A stretch of 9,259 bases of DNA from an uncultured Flammeovirgaceae bacterium (GTDB taxonomy: Bacteria; Bacteroidota; Bacteroidia; Cytophagales; Cyclobacteriaceae), in assembly GCA_946886805.1 (NCBI GenBank), contig CAMPJM010000135.1, positions 1 through 9,259 on the forward strand, read 5' to 3'. Under the pieces are notes generated by a model, which saw nothing but the letters and a program-made list of their open reading frames with translations, was not told the DNA's origin and searched no databases. Both the position numbers and the translations under genes were made by a program. Below, piece after piece: positions 1 through 7,211 of this stretch. Position 1 is the stretch's first letter. Every line of letters begins with the position of its first letter.

Positions 1-70
1 TTATACATGTTTCCAGACTCGAATTATATATCCATCTTAATAAATTTTCATGATAAATAGTAACCTGCGG

Positions 71-1075
71 TTAAATTTTCATTCTGGGTTCCGGACTCAC
101 GTTGAGATCGCAAAATTCTTTTGCCAGAAATTTGTAATGGGCTGTTATAGCGATCATGGCAGCATTATCCGTGCAATACTCTAATTTAGGAATAAAAACT
201 TTCCATCTGTGTTTTTTGGCTTCCATTAACAAAGCTTCTCTCAAACCAGAGTTTGCAGACACACCGCCTGCTATTGCAATGTTTTTAATGCCCGTTACTT
301 TTGCCGCTTTTTTTAATTTCAAAATCAACATGTTTACTAAAGCGGCCTGAAAGCTGGCGCAAATATTATGAATATTTTTCTGAACAAAATGCTCATCTTC
401 TGCAACGCTATCTCTCAGAAAATACAAAAAGGCGGTTTTTATTCCACTAAAAGAAAAGCTCAAGCCGGGCATTTCAGTGGTAGGGAATTTATAAGCCGTG
501 GCATCACCTTGTTGAGCATATTTGTCTACCAAAGGACCTCCAGGATAGGGAAGGCCCATAAGTTTTGCGGCTTTGTCAAAAGCTTCCCCTACAGCATCAT
601 CTTTTGTTTCTCCTATTACTTCCATTTTTAAGTAATCGTCCACCCTTACAATCTGGGTATGGCCTCCGCTCACAGTCAGGCATAAAAAAGGAAATTCCGG
701 TACGGGATCATCAATAAAATGAGCCAAAATATGCCCCTGCATATGGTTTACACCTATCAAGGGAACACCTAGCCCCATCGCCAGCGATTTAGCAAAAGAC
801 GACCCAACTAAAAGTGCTCCCAACAAGCCAGGTCCTTGCGTGAAAGCCACTGCACTTAGCATTGATTTCCTTATATTTGCATTTGCTAAAACTTGGTTTA
901 CTACAGGTACGATATTTGCCTGATGTGCTCTTGAAGCTAGTTCCGGAACTACACCGCCATATGATTCATGTACCGATTGTGTAGCAATAATATTATTAAG
1001 TATCTTACCATCCTTGATAATGGAAGCTGAAGTTTCATCACAGGAAGATTCTATAGCTAAAATTATAGTTGACAT
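71..1075 (-). CDS. tsaD: tRNA N6-adenosine threonylcarbamoyltransferase TsaD
   Basis: TsaD transfers the threonylcarbamoyl group from threonylcarbamoyl-AMP to A37 of ANN-decoding tRNAs, acting in the cytoplasm with TsaB and TsaE. This is known for the family. The protein is 334 residues, the usual length (about 337 in E. coli), and is intact. Visible signatures are the N-terminal ESSCDET (residues 9-15), the metal-binding NHMQGH with H111 and H115, the nucleotide-binding SGGHT (136-140), the GGVSANSGLR segment (270-279), and the C-terminal metal ligand D303 in CTDNAAM. I chose the ATG at 1075 because the protein then begins MSTIILAIESSCDET, as family members do. A longer reading from a TTG at 1105 adds ten Phe- and Lys-rich residues and would overlap tamB. 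The gene is divergent from tamB with 3 bases between starts. Identification is secure. Confidence 0.97.
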   Translation of the reverse strand: MSTIILAIESSCDETSASIIKDGKILNNIIATQSVHESYGGVVPELASRAHQANIVPVVNQVLANANIRKSMLSAVAFTQGPGLLGALLVGSSFAKSLAMGLGVPLIGVNHMQGHILAHFIDDPVPEFPFLCLTVSGGHTQIVRVDDYLKMEVIGETKDDAVGEAFDKAAKLMGLPYPGGPLVDKYAQQGDATAYKFPTTEMPGLSFSFSGIKTAFLYFLRDSVAEDEHFVQKNIHNICASFQAALVNMLILKLKKAAKVTGIKNIAIAGGVSANSGLREALLMEAKKHRWKVFIPKLEYCTDNAAMIAITAHYKFLAKEFCDLNVSPEPRMKI

Positions 1076-1081
1076 ACGTTG
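1073..1081. promoter_or_regulatory. Divergent tsaD/tamB start-codon junction
   Basis: The tsaD ATG (complement of 1073-1075) and the tamB TTG (1079-1081) are separated by three bases, 1076-1078. There is no room for a promoter or leader between them, so each gene's 5' untranslated region and promoter must lie inside the other gene's coding sequence, or the transcripts must be essentially leaderless. This follows from the coordinates. No convincing promoter could be placed on either side. Confidence 0.75.
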
Positions 1082-4000
1082 AGCGAAAAAGAAAAATTTA
1101 CGCAAGTTATTAAAAATCGGATTGTTAAAACAGTTCTATGGTCAGCTATTGTCTTTTTGTTGGCATTCGTGCTAATTATTTCTGCACTTCAAATACCTTA
1201 TATTCAAACAAAAGTAGTTAATGAGCTAACGCAGGTGGTGTCTGAAAAAATAAAATTTCCAGTTACAATTGGTTATGTAAATTTAAGCTGGTTTGATCAA
1301 CTGATATTAGAAGATGTCAATATAAAAGATCCTACAGGTGTTGATATGATCTATGTTGAAGAGATGTTGGTGGATTTCCAACTTTCTTCTTTGTTAGACA
1401 AGAAAAACATAAATATCGATGAGGTAATTCTTAAGAAAAGTAATGTAAAACTTATTAAAAACTCGGCTGTAAGCGGTTTAAATATCAACGAATTTATCCA
1501 AAATTTAAGAGCTTGGCTAGCTTCGGACAAGCCTGCCGAAAATCCTCCCGTGTTTACTATTGATGAAATAGAGCTTCAAAATTCATCTTTTTCTCTCAAT
1601 GACCCCGCCCGTGATTCGATTACAACCGGATTCGACTACTATCATTTTAACCTGGAGGACATAGATTTATCCGCAGAGAATTTTTTAGTGGTTGCAGATA
1701 CATTAGAATTTAATTTATTGTCCTTAGTCACGAGGGAACCAGTTACAGATCTGGCAATTAAAGAAATGTCTACTTTTTTTAGGCTTTCTAAAAATGAAAT
1801 GCAATTTCTTGGGCTGGATTTAAAAGCTAATGAAAGCGTTATAAAGGATACAGTCATTTTAAAATACGACAATACCGGCGCTTTAAGTTATTTTACTGAT
1901 AGCGTATCTTTTGAAGCTAACCTTAGCTCCACTGTTATTTACTCTAAAGATTTGGGGCTGTTTGCCCCCTACATGAAAACTTTGGACGAGTACTATGAAA
2001 TAAGTGGGGATATTAATGGTAAAGTTAAAAATCTTACGATCAAAGACATGACTTTATCATTTGGTGAGAGCAGTAAATTGGTTGGGAATATAAGTTTTGA
2101 TGGACTACCGGATTTTCAGGAGACCTTTATTGAAGGAGATCTTGAAAACTCATTTGTTTTGGCCAGCGACATAGAGAAATATGTAAGCAGTGAAATATAT
2201 AGCCAGGCAAAGAAATTAGGAAAAATTGATTTGGACGCAAGGTTTGTGGGCTTTCCCAATGATTTCGTAGCTAACGGCTCCTTCAAAACAAGCATTGGGA
2301 ATATTATTTCAGATATTAATTTGAAGATCGATGAAAGTACTAAAAAGTCTTTTTACAGTGGAAGCCTTTCCACGATAAATTTCAATATGGGTGCCTTAAC
2401 CGGCAGACCTGATTTGGTACAGTTGATTAATATGAAGGGGCATATCTCCGGTTCGGGTTTTAAAATTGAAAATGCAGCATTTGACTTAAAAGCGACCATT
2501 TCAAAAATAGGGTTTAAGAATTATACCTATAGAAATATTGTGACTGACGCCACCATGGCAGCGGAATTTTTTGAAGGTAAGATGAGCATTGACGATCCTA
2601 ATCTTAAATTTAATGCGGTCGGGAGCATTGACTTGAGAGAAAACATCAACAGTATAAATATTCAGGCCAATTTAGATACTGCACTCTTAAAACCCTTAAA
2701 GCTATCAAAGAAGGATATAGTGATCAATACATCCCTTGACCTAAACATTCGCGGTCTCGACATTGATAGCATAGTGGGCGAGGCTAATTTTATTGACTCT
2801 TATTTTAGGTATGAAGAAAGGGAATTGAATATCGACACCTTAAAAATAATTTCTTTAAAAAATTCAGAAGGCAGGGACTTTGGGCTCGATTCAGACTTTG
2901 TAAACCTTAGCGTAGTGGGAGACTTTGAATTTTCTCAATTTTATGAAGACATAATTCGATTGGTAAAAGAGTACAAACTTAATTTTTTAAACAATCAGCA
3001 AAATATAAATAACTATTATGCCAATAAACGGAAGACCGAATATGATAAATATGACCTTGATTTTGATATTGAGCTTGTAAATTTAAATCCTATTTCCAAT
3101 CTCTTTTTACCGGGGCTTTCTATAAGTGACAGTACCGCGTTTCAAGGAAGTTTTTCAGGGGGCTATACTTCTATACTTTCTCTTAATGGATCTATTGATA
3201 CATTATCTTACAGCGGGATTGAATTTTTTGACTCTGAAGTTGACTTGAACACGTCTAAAATAGCAGACAGCACAAATGTGCTGGCAATGGCTTACTTTTT
3301 CTCAGAAAGTCAAAAACTGAAGAATTTAACCAACACTAAAGACTTTTTATTCGAAGGAGTCTGGTTTAATGATCATATTGATTTCAGAAGCAATATTGTC
3401 GCCCAAGAAGAGGAGAATTTCATCAATTTAAATGGCGATTTGTTATTTCTAAAAAACAAAACAGAAATTTCCTTTGAAAAATCTGACATTTTTGCAATTG
3501 GCAAACAGTGGGATCTAAGTCCTGAAAATAAAATTATTATTTCCAATAAAGAAATTTCCTTTGATAACATAAAGTTTTTCCACGGGGAACAAAATATAAC
3601 TGTTAACGGCGCTATTTCGGATAGTGTGGATAAAAAGTTAACCGTTGAGATCAACAATTTCGACGTTAGTAATTTGGACCCGGTGTTGGCTTACGATTTT
3701 GATGGAGAAATAAATGGATACCTTGAAATCCAAAATCTTTATAACGAAATGCTGATGGAGAGTGAAATGGCAATAAATGACTTCACTATCGAAACCTTCC
3801 TCGTGGGGGACCTTTCTGGCAGTTCGAAATGGAATAATTTGGAAAAGCAACTTGATATAAACTATCAGATAAACCGGCTCTCCAGAAAAATAATGGACCT
3901 TGCGGGTTATATAAAACCGCAAGAGGAAAAAGAGCAGCTTAATATATTGGCCACTTTTGATCAGGCAAATATCAACATTGCCGAACCATTTATAAAAGAA

Positions 4001-5701
4001 GTTTTCTCTGAAATAAAAGGCGTAGCCAGTGGTGAATTTCAAATTTCGGGAATGATTAATTATCCTATTCTTACCGGCGAAGGGGAGATAAAGGATGGCG
4101 GATTTAAGCTTAATTACCTAAATACCACCTATACTTTTGGCGGAAAGTTGCATTTCGATGCAAATGAAATAGGCGTGCGGGAGCTTAATTTATATGATGA
4201 GAAATCGAATAAGGCGATTTTAAACGGGGGTATTTTTCATGATGGCTTCAAAAATTTTGTGATCGATTTAAGAGCCAATATGAATAATTTCCAGGTGATG
4301 AATACCTCAAGGAACGACAATGATTTATATTACGGTACCGCTTATGTCACCGGAAGGTTGGATATTTTGGGAGGCATAAATAACCTGCATTTCGATGCCC
4401 GCGCTATTACCAACAAAGGTACGGAATTGTTTATCCCCATCGAGAGCACCTCAGGGGTTCAGCAAGAGTCTTTTATAAATTTTGTTGCTTTTCGTGATTC
4501 CCTCGCATTGGCCAGGATAGATACTTTAATAAATCAGATAGATTTAAAAGGCATTAACCTGGATTTTGATATTGAAATAACTCCGGATGCTTACACCGAA
4601 ATCATATTTGACCTGCAGGCAGGGGATATCATCAGGGGTAGAGGCAACGGAAAAATCAAATTATTGATCGATACCAACGGCGATTTCAACATGTTTGGTA
4701 ATTATGAGTTCGTGAGCGGGGGATATAATTTTACCCTTTATAATATTATCAACAAGGAATTTGAGATTCGGAGCGGTAGCACCATTAATTGGCATGGCGA
4801 TCCTTATGAGGGGATTTTAGATATAAAAGCTTCTTATGAACAAATGGCGTCTTTGGCGCCATTGCTAAATGTTTCCGAAGAGGTGGAATTAACCGCCGAA
4901 TTAAAAAGGAGATATCCTTCTGAAGTTATTTTGGAACTGGATGGTCCCTTACTCTCGCCGGAAATAGGTTTTGACATTAATATTACTAACTATCCTGAGA
5001 ATGCCACTACTCCTGGGGGGGGACCGAGCTTGGGTAATGCTGTAGATCTGTTTCTTTCGCGGATCAATCTTGATCGGCAGGAACGTGAGCGGCAAGTGTT
5101 TAGCTTAATTATACTGCGACAATTTTCACCGGAAAATTCATTTAATACAAGTGGATCTTTTGGAAGTAGTGTCAGCGAATTGTTCTCCAATCAACTCAGT
5201 TATTGGATAACCCAAGTTGATGAAAATCTAGAAATTGACGTAGACCTAAGTGGGCTTGATGCCGAGGCTTTAAATACTTTTCAACTCCGCTTGTCCTATT
5301 CTTTTTTTGATGGCAGGCTTAGGGTTACACGGGATGGTAGTTTTACAGATGTGGAAAACGAAGCTAATCCGCTAAGCGTTTTAGGCGAGTGGACCGTAGA
5401 ATATTTCTTAACAGCTGATGGAAGGTTTCGGGCGAAGGTATATAACAGAAACAATTATAATAGTTGGGTGAGCCAGGCCGATCAGGACAACCGACAAACA
5501 AGCTTTTCCGGGGGAGTAAGTTTGCTGCACATTACCAGCTTTGATGCCTTTAGTGAGATATTCGGGGATAAAAAGAAGGAAAGGCAGCAGCCCGAAAATA
5601 AAAAGGAACCTATTCCTGAAAAAAAGGAGAGCCAGGAAATTCCACCCTTAAACGTTGTCAACCCGAGGGAAAATGATACTGAGCCATCTGTTGAGAAATA
5701 A
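1079..5701 (+). CDS. tamB: TamB-like translocation/assembly module protein (DUF490 C-terminal domain)
   Basis: TamB proteins are anchored in the inner membrane and span the periplasm as a long beta-groove. With the Omp85 protein TamA they support outer-membrane biogenesis and, with related AsmA-like proteins, phospholipid transport to the outer membrane (known for the family). Here a short basic N-terminus is followed by one membrane segment at about residues 18-39. Next comes an AsmA-like start region (PYIQTKVVNEL from residue 40), then about a thousand residues of repeated amphipathic beta-strand sequence. A charged, probably helical stretch lies near residues 620-660. The DUF490/TamB domain covers roughly residues 1100-1490 and includes GNYEFVSGGYNF at 1207-1218. 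The final 46 residues are rich in Lys, Glu and Pro. The start must be the TTG at 1079: an in-frame stop lies at 1070-1072 and the next in-frame ATG is near residue 86, beyond the membrane segment. At 1540 residues it exceeds E. coli TamB (about 1259), as is usual in Bacteroidota. Confidence 0.93.
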   Translation: MSEKEKFTQVIKNRIVKTVLWSAIVFLLAFVLIISALQIPYIQTKVVNELTQVVSEKIKFPVTIGYVNLSWFDQLILEDVNIKDPTGVDMIYVEEMLVDFQLSSLLDKKNINIDEVILKKSNVKLIKNSAVSGLNINEFIQNLRAWLASDKPAENPPVFTIDEIELQNSSFSLNDPARDSITTGFDYYHFNLEDIDLSAENFLVVADTLEFNLLSLVTREPVTDLAIKEMSTFFRLSKNEMQFLGLDLKANESVIKDTVILKYDNTGALSYFTDSVSFEANLSSTVIYSKDLGLFAPYMKTLDEYYEISGDINGKVKNLTIKDMTLSFGESSKLVGNISFDGLPDFQETFIEGDLENSFVLASDIEKYVSSEIYSQAKKLGKIDLDARFVGFPNDFVANGSFKTSIGNIISDINLKIDESTKKSFYSGSLSTINFNMGALTGRPDLVQLINMKGHISGSGFKIENAAFDLKATISKIGFKNYTYRNIVTDATMAAEFFEGKMSIDDPNLKFNAVGSIDLRENINSINIQANLDTALLKPLKLSKKDIVINTSLDLNIRGLDIDSIVGEANFIDSYFRYEERELNIDTLKIISLKNSEGRDFGLDSDFVNLSVVGDFEFSQFYEDIIRLVKEYKLNFLNNQQNINNYYANKRKTEYDKYDLDFDIELVNLNPISNLFLPGLSISDSTAFQGSFSGGYTSILSLNGSIDTLSYSGIEFFDSEVDLNTSKIADSTNVLAMAYFFSESQKLKNLTNTKDFLFEGVWFNDHIDFRSNIVAQEEENFINLNGDLLFLKNKTEISFEKSDIFAIGKQWDLSPENKIIISNKEISFDNIKFFHGEQNITVNGAISDSVDKKLTVEINNFDVSNLDPVLAYDFDGEINGYLEIQNLYNEMLMESEMAINDFTIETFLVGDLSGSSKWNNLEKQLDINYQINRLSRKIMDLAGYIKPQEEKEQLNILATFDQANINIAEPFIKEVFSEIKGVASGEFQISGMINYPILTGEGEIKDGGFKLNYLNTTYTFGGKLHFDANEIGVRELNLYDEKSNKAILNGGIFHDGFKNFVIDLRANMNNFQVMNTSRNDNDLYYGTAYVTGRLDILGGINNLHFDARAITNKGTELFIPIESTSGVQQESFINFVAFRDSLALARIDTLINQIDLKGINLDFDIEITPDAYTEIIFDLQAGDIIRGRGNGKIKLLIDTNGDFNMFGNYEFVSGGYNFTLYNIINKEFEIRSGSTINWHGDPYEGILDIKASYEQMASLAPLLNVSEEVELTAELKRRYPSEVILELDGPLLSPEIGFDINITNYPENATTPGGGPSLGNAVDLFLSRINLDRQERERQVFSLIILRQFSPENSFNTSGSFGSSVSELFSNQLSYWITQVDENLEIDVDLSGLDAEALNTFQLRLSYSFFDGRLRVTRDGSFTDVENEANPLSVLGEWTVEYFLTADGRFRAKVYNRNNYNSWVSQADQDNRQTSFSGGVSLLHITSFDAFSEIFGDKKKERQQPENKKEPIPEKKESQEIPPLNVVNPRENDTEPSVEK
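5015..5022 (+). repeat. G8 homopolymer inside tamB
   Basis: Eight consecutive G bases encode the three glycines of TPGGGPS, residues 1313-1315 of TamB, in a probably flexible loop just before the last part of the DUF490 domain. Losing one G leads to a TAG eight codons after the tract. Gaining one G leads to a TAA after ACC GAG CTT GGG. Either slip would remove about 225 C-terminal residues. The run is long for such an AT-rich sequence. Confidence 0.9.
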
Positions 5702-5724
5702 ATAGATAACAATCCGACCCGCAA

Positions 5725-7053
5725 TTGAAAAGCTCCGATAAAAATTTGAAAGCAAAGGACACAATAATCTCAATATTTTGGTATCGAAGAGACCTAAGGT
5801 TGGAGGACAATAGAGGCTTATACAATGCGCTCTGTGGCGAACATCCGGTTTTGCCAATTTTTATTTTTGATAAAAATATTCTAAGCGACCTCGAAAATTC
5901 TGAAGATGCTCGTGTAACCTTCATTTATAGACAAGTTGCCAAGATACAGGAAGCATTAACTAAAATATCAAGCTCAATTCTTGTAAGATTTGGAGATCCT
6001 TGCGAAGTTTTTGAAGCCGTAACTGAACAATATAAAGTTAGTGCTGTATATACCAATCACGACTATGAACCTGATGCAAAAGATAGAGATGAAAAAGTCG
6101 CAAACTTATTAATGCACAAAGGCATTTCTTTTCACACTTTTAAAGATCAGGTTATTTTTGAAAAAGAGGATATACTATCGAGTAGCGGTACGTATTATAA
6201 AGTATTTACTCCTTATAAAAATGCCTGGTTGAATAAGTTGAATTCTAAAGACTATGCTCCTTATCCTTCGGCCGTTAAAGTCGATAACTTTTATAAAACT
6301 GAACCTTTGGACCTCCCTACCTTAAACGATCTAGGATTCGTGGAATCGACCCTTAGTATTCCGCCTTTAAAATTAGAGGAAGATTTAATTCAAGCGTATG
6401 ACAGAACCCGGAATCACCCTTATTTGAATACTTCCAGAATCGGACTACACCTTCGCTTTGGTACAATAAGTATCAGGAAGGTTGTTGGCATCGCCAAGAA
6501 ATTGAATAAAGTGTGGTTGGAAGAACTGATTTGGCGCGAATTTTTTATGATGATCTTATTTCACAATCCACAAGTCGTGGAAAATCCATATAAGCAGAAG
6601 TATGATAAAATAGTTTGGAGAAACAATGAAGAAGAGTTTAAAAAATGGTGCGAAGGGAAAACGGGTTATCCTATTGTAGATGCTGGAATGAGAGAGCTTA
6701 ATGCAACAGGTTTTATGCACAACAGGGTGCGGATGATTACCGCAAGCTTTCTTACGAAGCATTTATTGATTGACTGGAAATGGGGAGAAGCCTATTTTGC
6801 TGAAAAGCTTCTGGACTATGAACTGTCATCTAATAATGGCAATTGGCAATGGGTGGCCGGAACAGGAGCTGATGCCCAGCCTTATTTTAGGGTTTTTAAT
6901 CCTACCTCTCAAATGGAACGGTTCGATAAGGAGCTGGAGTATACGAGGCGCTGGGTGCCTGAATGGGGCAGTGACAAGTATCCTGAACCTATGGTGCCTC
7001 ACAAGGAAGCAAGAGAAAGAGCTATGCAGGCTTTCAAAGAAGTGTCATCTTAA
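5725..7053 (+). CDS. phr: Class I deoxyribodipyrimidine (CPD) photolyase
   Basis: This FAD enzyme splits cyclobutane pyrimidine dimers in DNA using blue or near-UV light. The N-terminal antenna-binding alpha/beta domain starts with FWYRRDLRLEDN (residues 18-29). The C-terminal helical FAD domain contains TSRIGLHLRFGT (236-247), LIWREFF (268-274), GYPIVDAGMRELNATG (314-329), MHNRVRM (331-337) and NNGNWQW (370-376). By alignment to E. coli PhrB, the dimer-contacting W270, M337 and W376, E267, N333 and the FAD-contacting N370 are present. So is the electron-transfer triad W374, W351 and W298. This favours a repair enzyme over a signalling cryptochrome. F330 replaces E. coli W338. The length, 442 residues, is slightly under E. 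coli's 472. No ATG precedes the conserved domain, so the start is TTG at 5725 or TTG at 5746; the latter gives an N-terminus closer to the family. It follows tamB by 23 bases on the same strand, suggesting co-transcription. The antenna cofactor cannot be told from sequence. Confidence 0.95.
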   Translation: MKSSDKNLKAKDTIISIFWYRRDLRLEDNRGLYNALCGEHPVLPIFIFDKNILSDLENSEDARVTFIYRQVAKIQEALTKISSSILVRFGDPCEVFEAVTEQYKVSAVYTNHDYEPDAKDRDEKVANLLMHKGISFHTFKDQVIFEKEDILSSSGTYYKVFTPYKNAWLNKLNSKDYAPYPSAVKVDNFYKTEPLDLPTLNDLGFVESTLSIPPLKLEEDLIQAYDRTRNHPYLNTSRIGLHLRFGTISIRKVVGIAKKLNKVWLEELIWREFFMMILFHNPQVVENPYKQKYDKIVWRNNEEEFKKWCEGKTGYPIVDAGMRELNATGFMHNRVRMITASFLTKHLLIDWKWGEAYFAEKLLDYELSSNNGNWQWVAGTGADAQPYFRVFNPTSQMERFDKELEYTRRWVPEWGSDKYPEPMVPHKEARERAMQAFKEVSS

Positions 7054-7067
7054 TCTAAACAAGGTAG

Positions 7068-7088
7068 AAGTTCAAAGTTCAAGGTTAA
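7068..7088. repeat. Short imperfect heptamer repeat
   Basis: Directly after the photolyase gene, the heptamer AAGTTCA occurs twice in tandem (7068-7074 and 7075-7081). A degenerate third copy AGGTTAA follows (7082-7088), and the preceding AAGGTAG may be a fourth remnant. Longer arrays of AAGTTCA-like heptamers occur between genes in many Bacteroidota, from general knowledge; this would be a very short or decayed one. No function can be assigned. Confidence 0.45.
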
Positions 7089-7176
7089 AATATTAGTTCC
7101 TTTAAAATTTTCTGTAGCTTATTAAATTGCAGCTTTATTTACTAAAAGAAGACATGGTTTATTTATATACTTCTTG

Positions 7177-7206
7177 TTGCTTTGCTTTTTTTATCCTTTA
7201 ATTTTG
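7177..7206 (+). promoter_or_regulatory. Candidate Bacteroidota-type promoter for the DUF2279 gene
   Basis: TTG at 7177-7179 and TAATTTTG at 7199-7206 are 19 bases apart, matching the Bacteroidota consensus of TTG at -33 and TAnnTTTG at -7. It lies in the 158-base gap after the photolyase gene. Transcription would begin at about 7210-7214, at the ATG at 7212, so the message would be leaderless or nearly so. In such AT-rich sequence a chance match is possible. Confidence 0.4.
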
Positions 7207-7211
7207 AGTTG

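Noticed and set aside
872..879. TATATTTG inside tsaD as a tamB promoter
   Set aside because: It matches TAnnTTTG, but no TTG lies at the right upstream distance, and it would leave a leader of about 200 bases inside antisense coding sequence.
1076..1105. Extended TsaD N-terminus from a TTG at 1105
   Set aside because: It adds ten Phe- and Lys-rich residues absent from the family and overlaps tamB; the ATG at 1075 gives the standard TsaD start.
1209..1216. CAAAAGTA, the reverse complement of a -7 element, as a tsaD promoter
   Set aside because: The match is exact for the -7 element, but there is no CAA at the -33 distance; a single short match in AT-rich sequence is not enough.
3373..4042. 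Antisense open frames within tamB
   Set aside because: They run opposite to a well-supported coding sequence and show no recognisable protein family or plausible start signals.
6770..7096. Second plus-strand frame overlapping the photolyase 3' end
   Set aside because: It overlaps the conserved FAD-binding region in another frame and has no family-like sequence; it is a shadow of the photolyase gene.
7154..7201. Possible 15-residue peptide between the photolyase and DUF2279 genes
   Set aside because: It is very short, has no ribosome binding site or conserved feature, and overlaps the candidate promoter.
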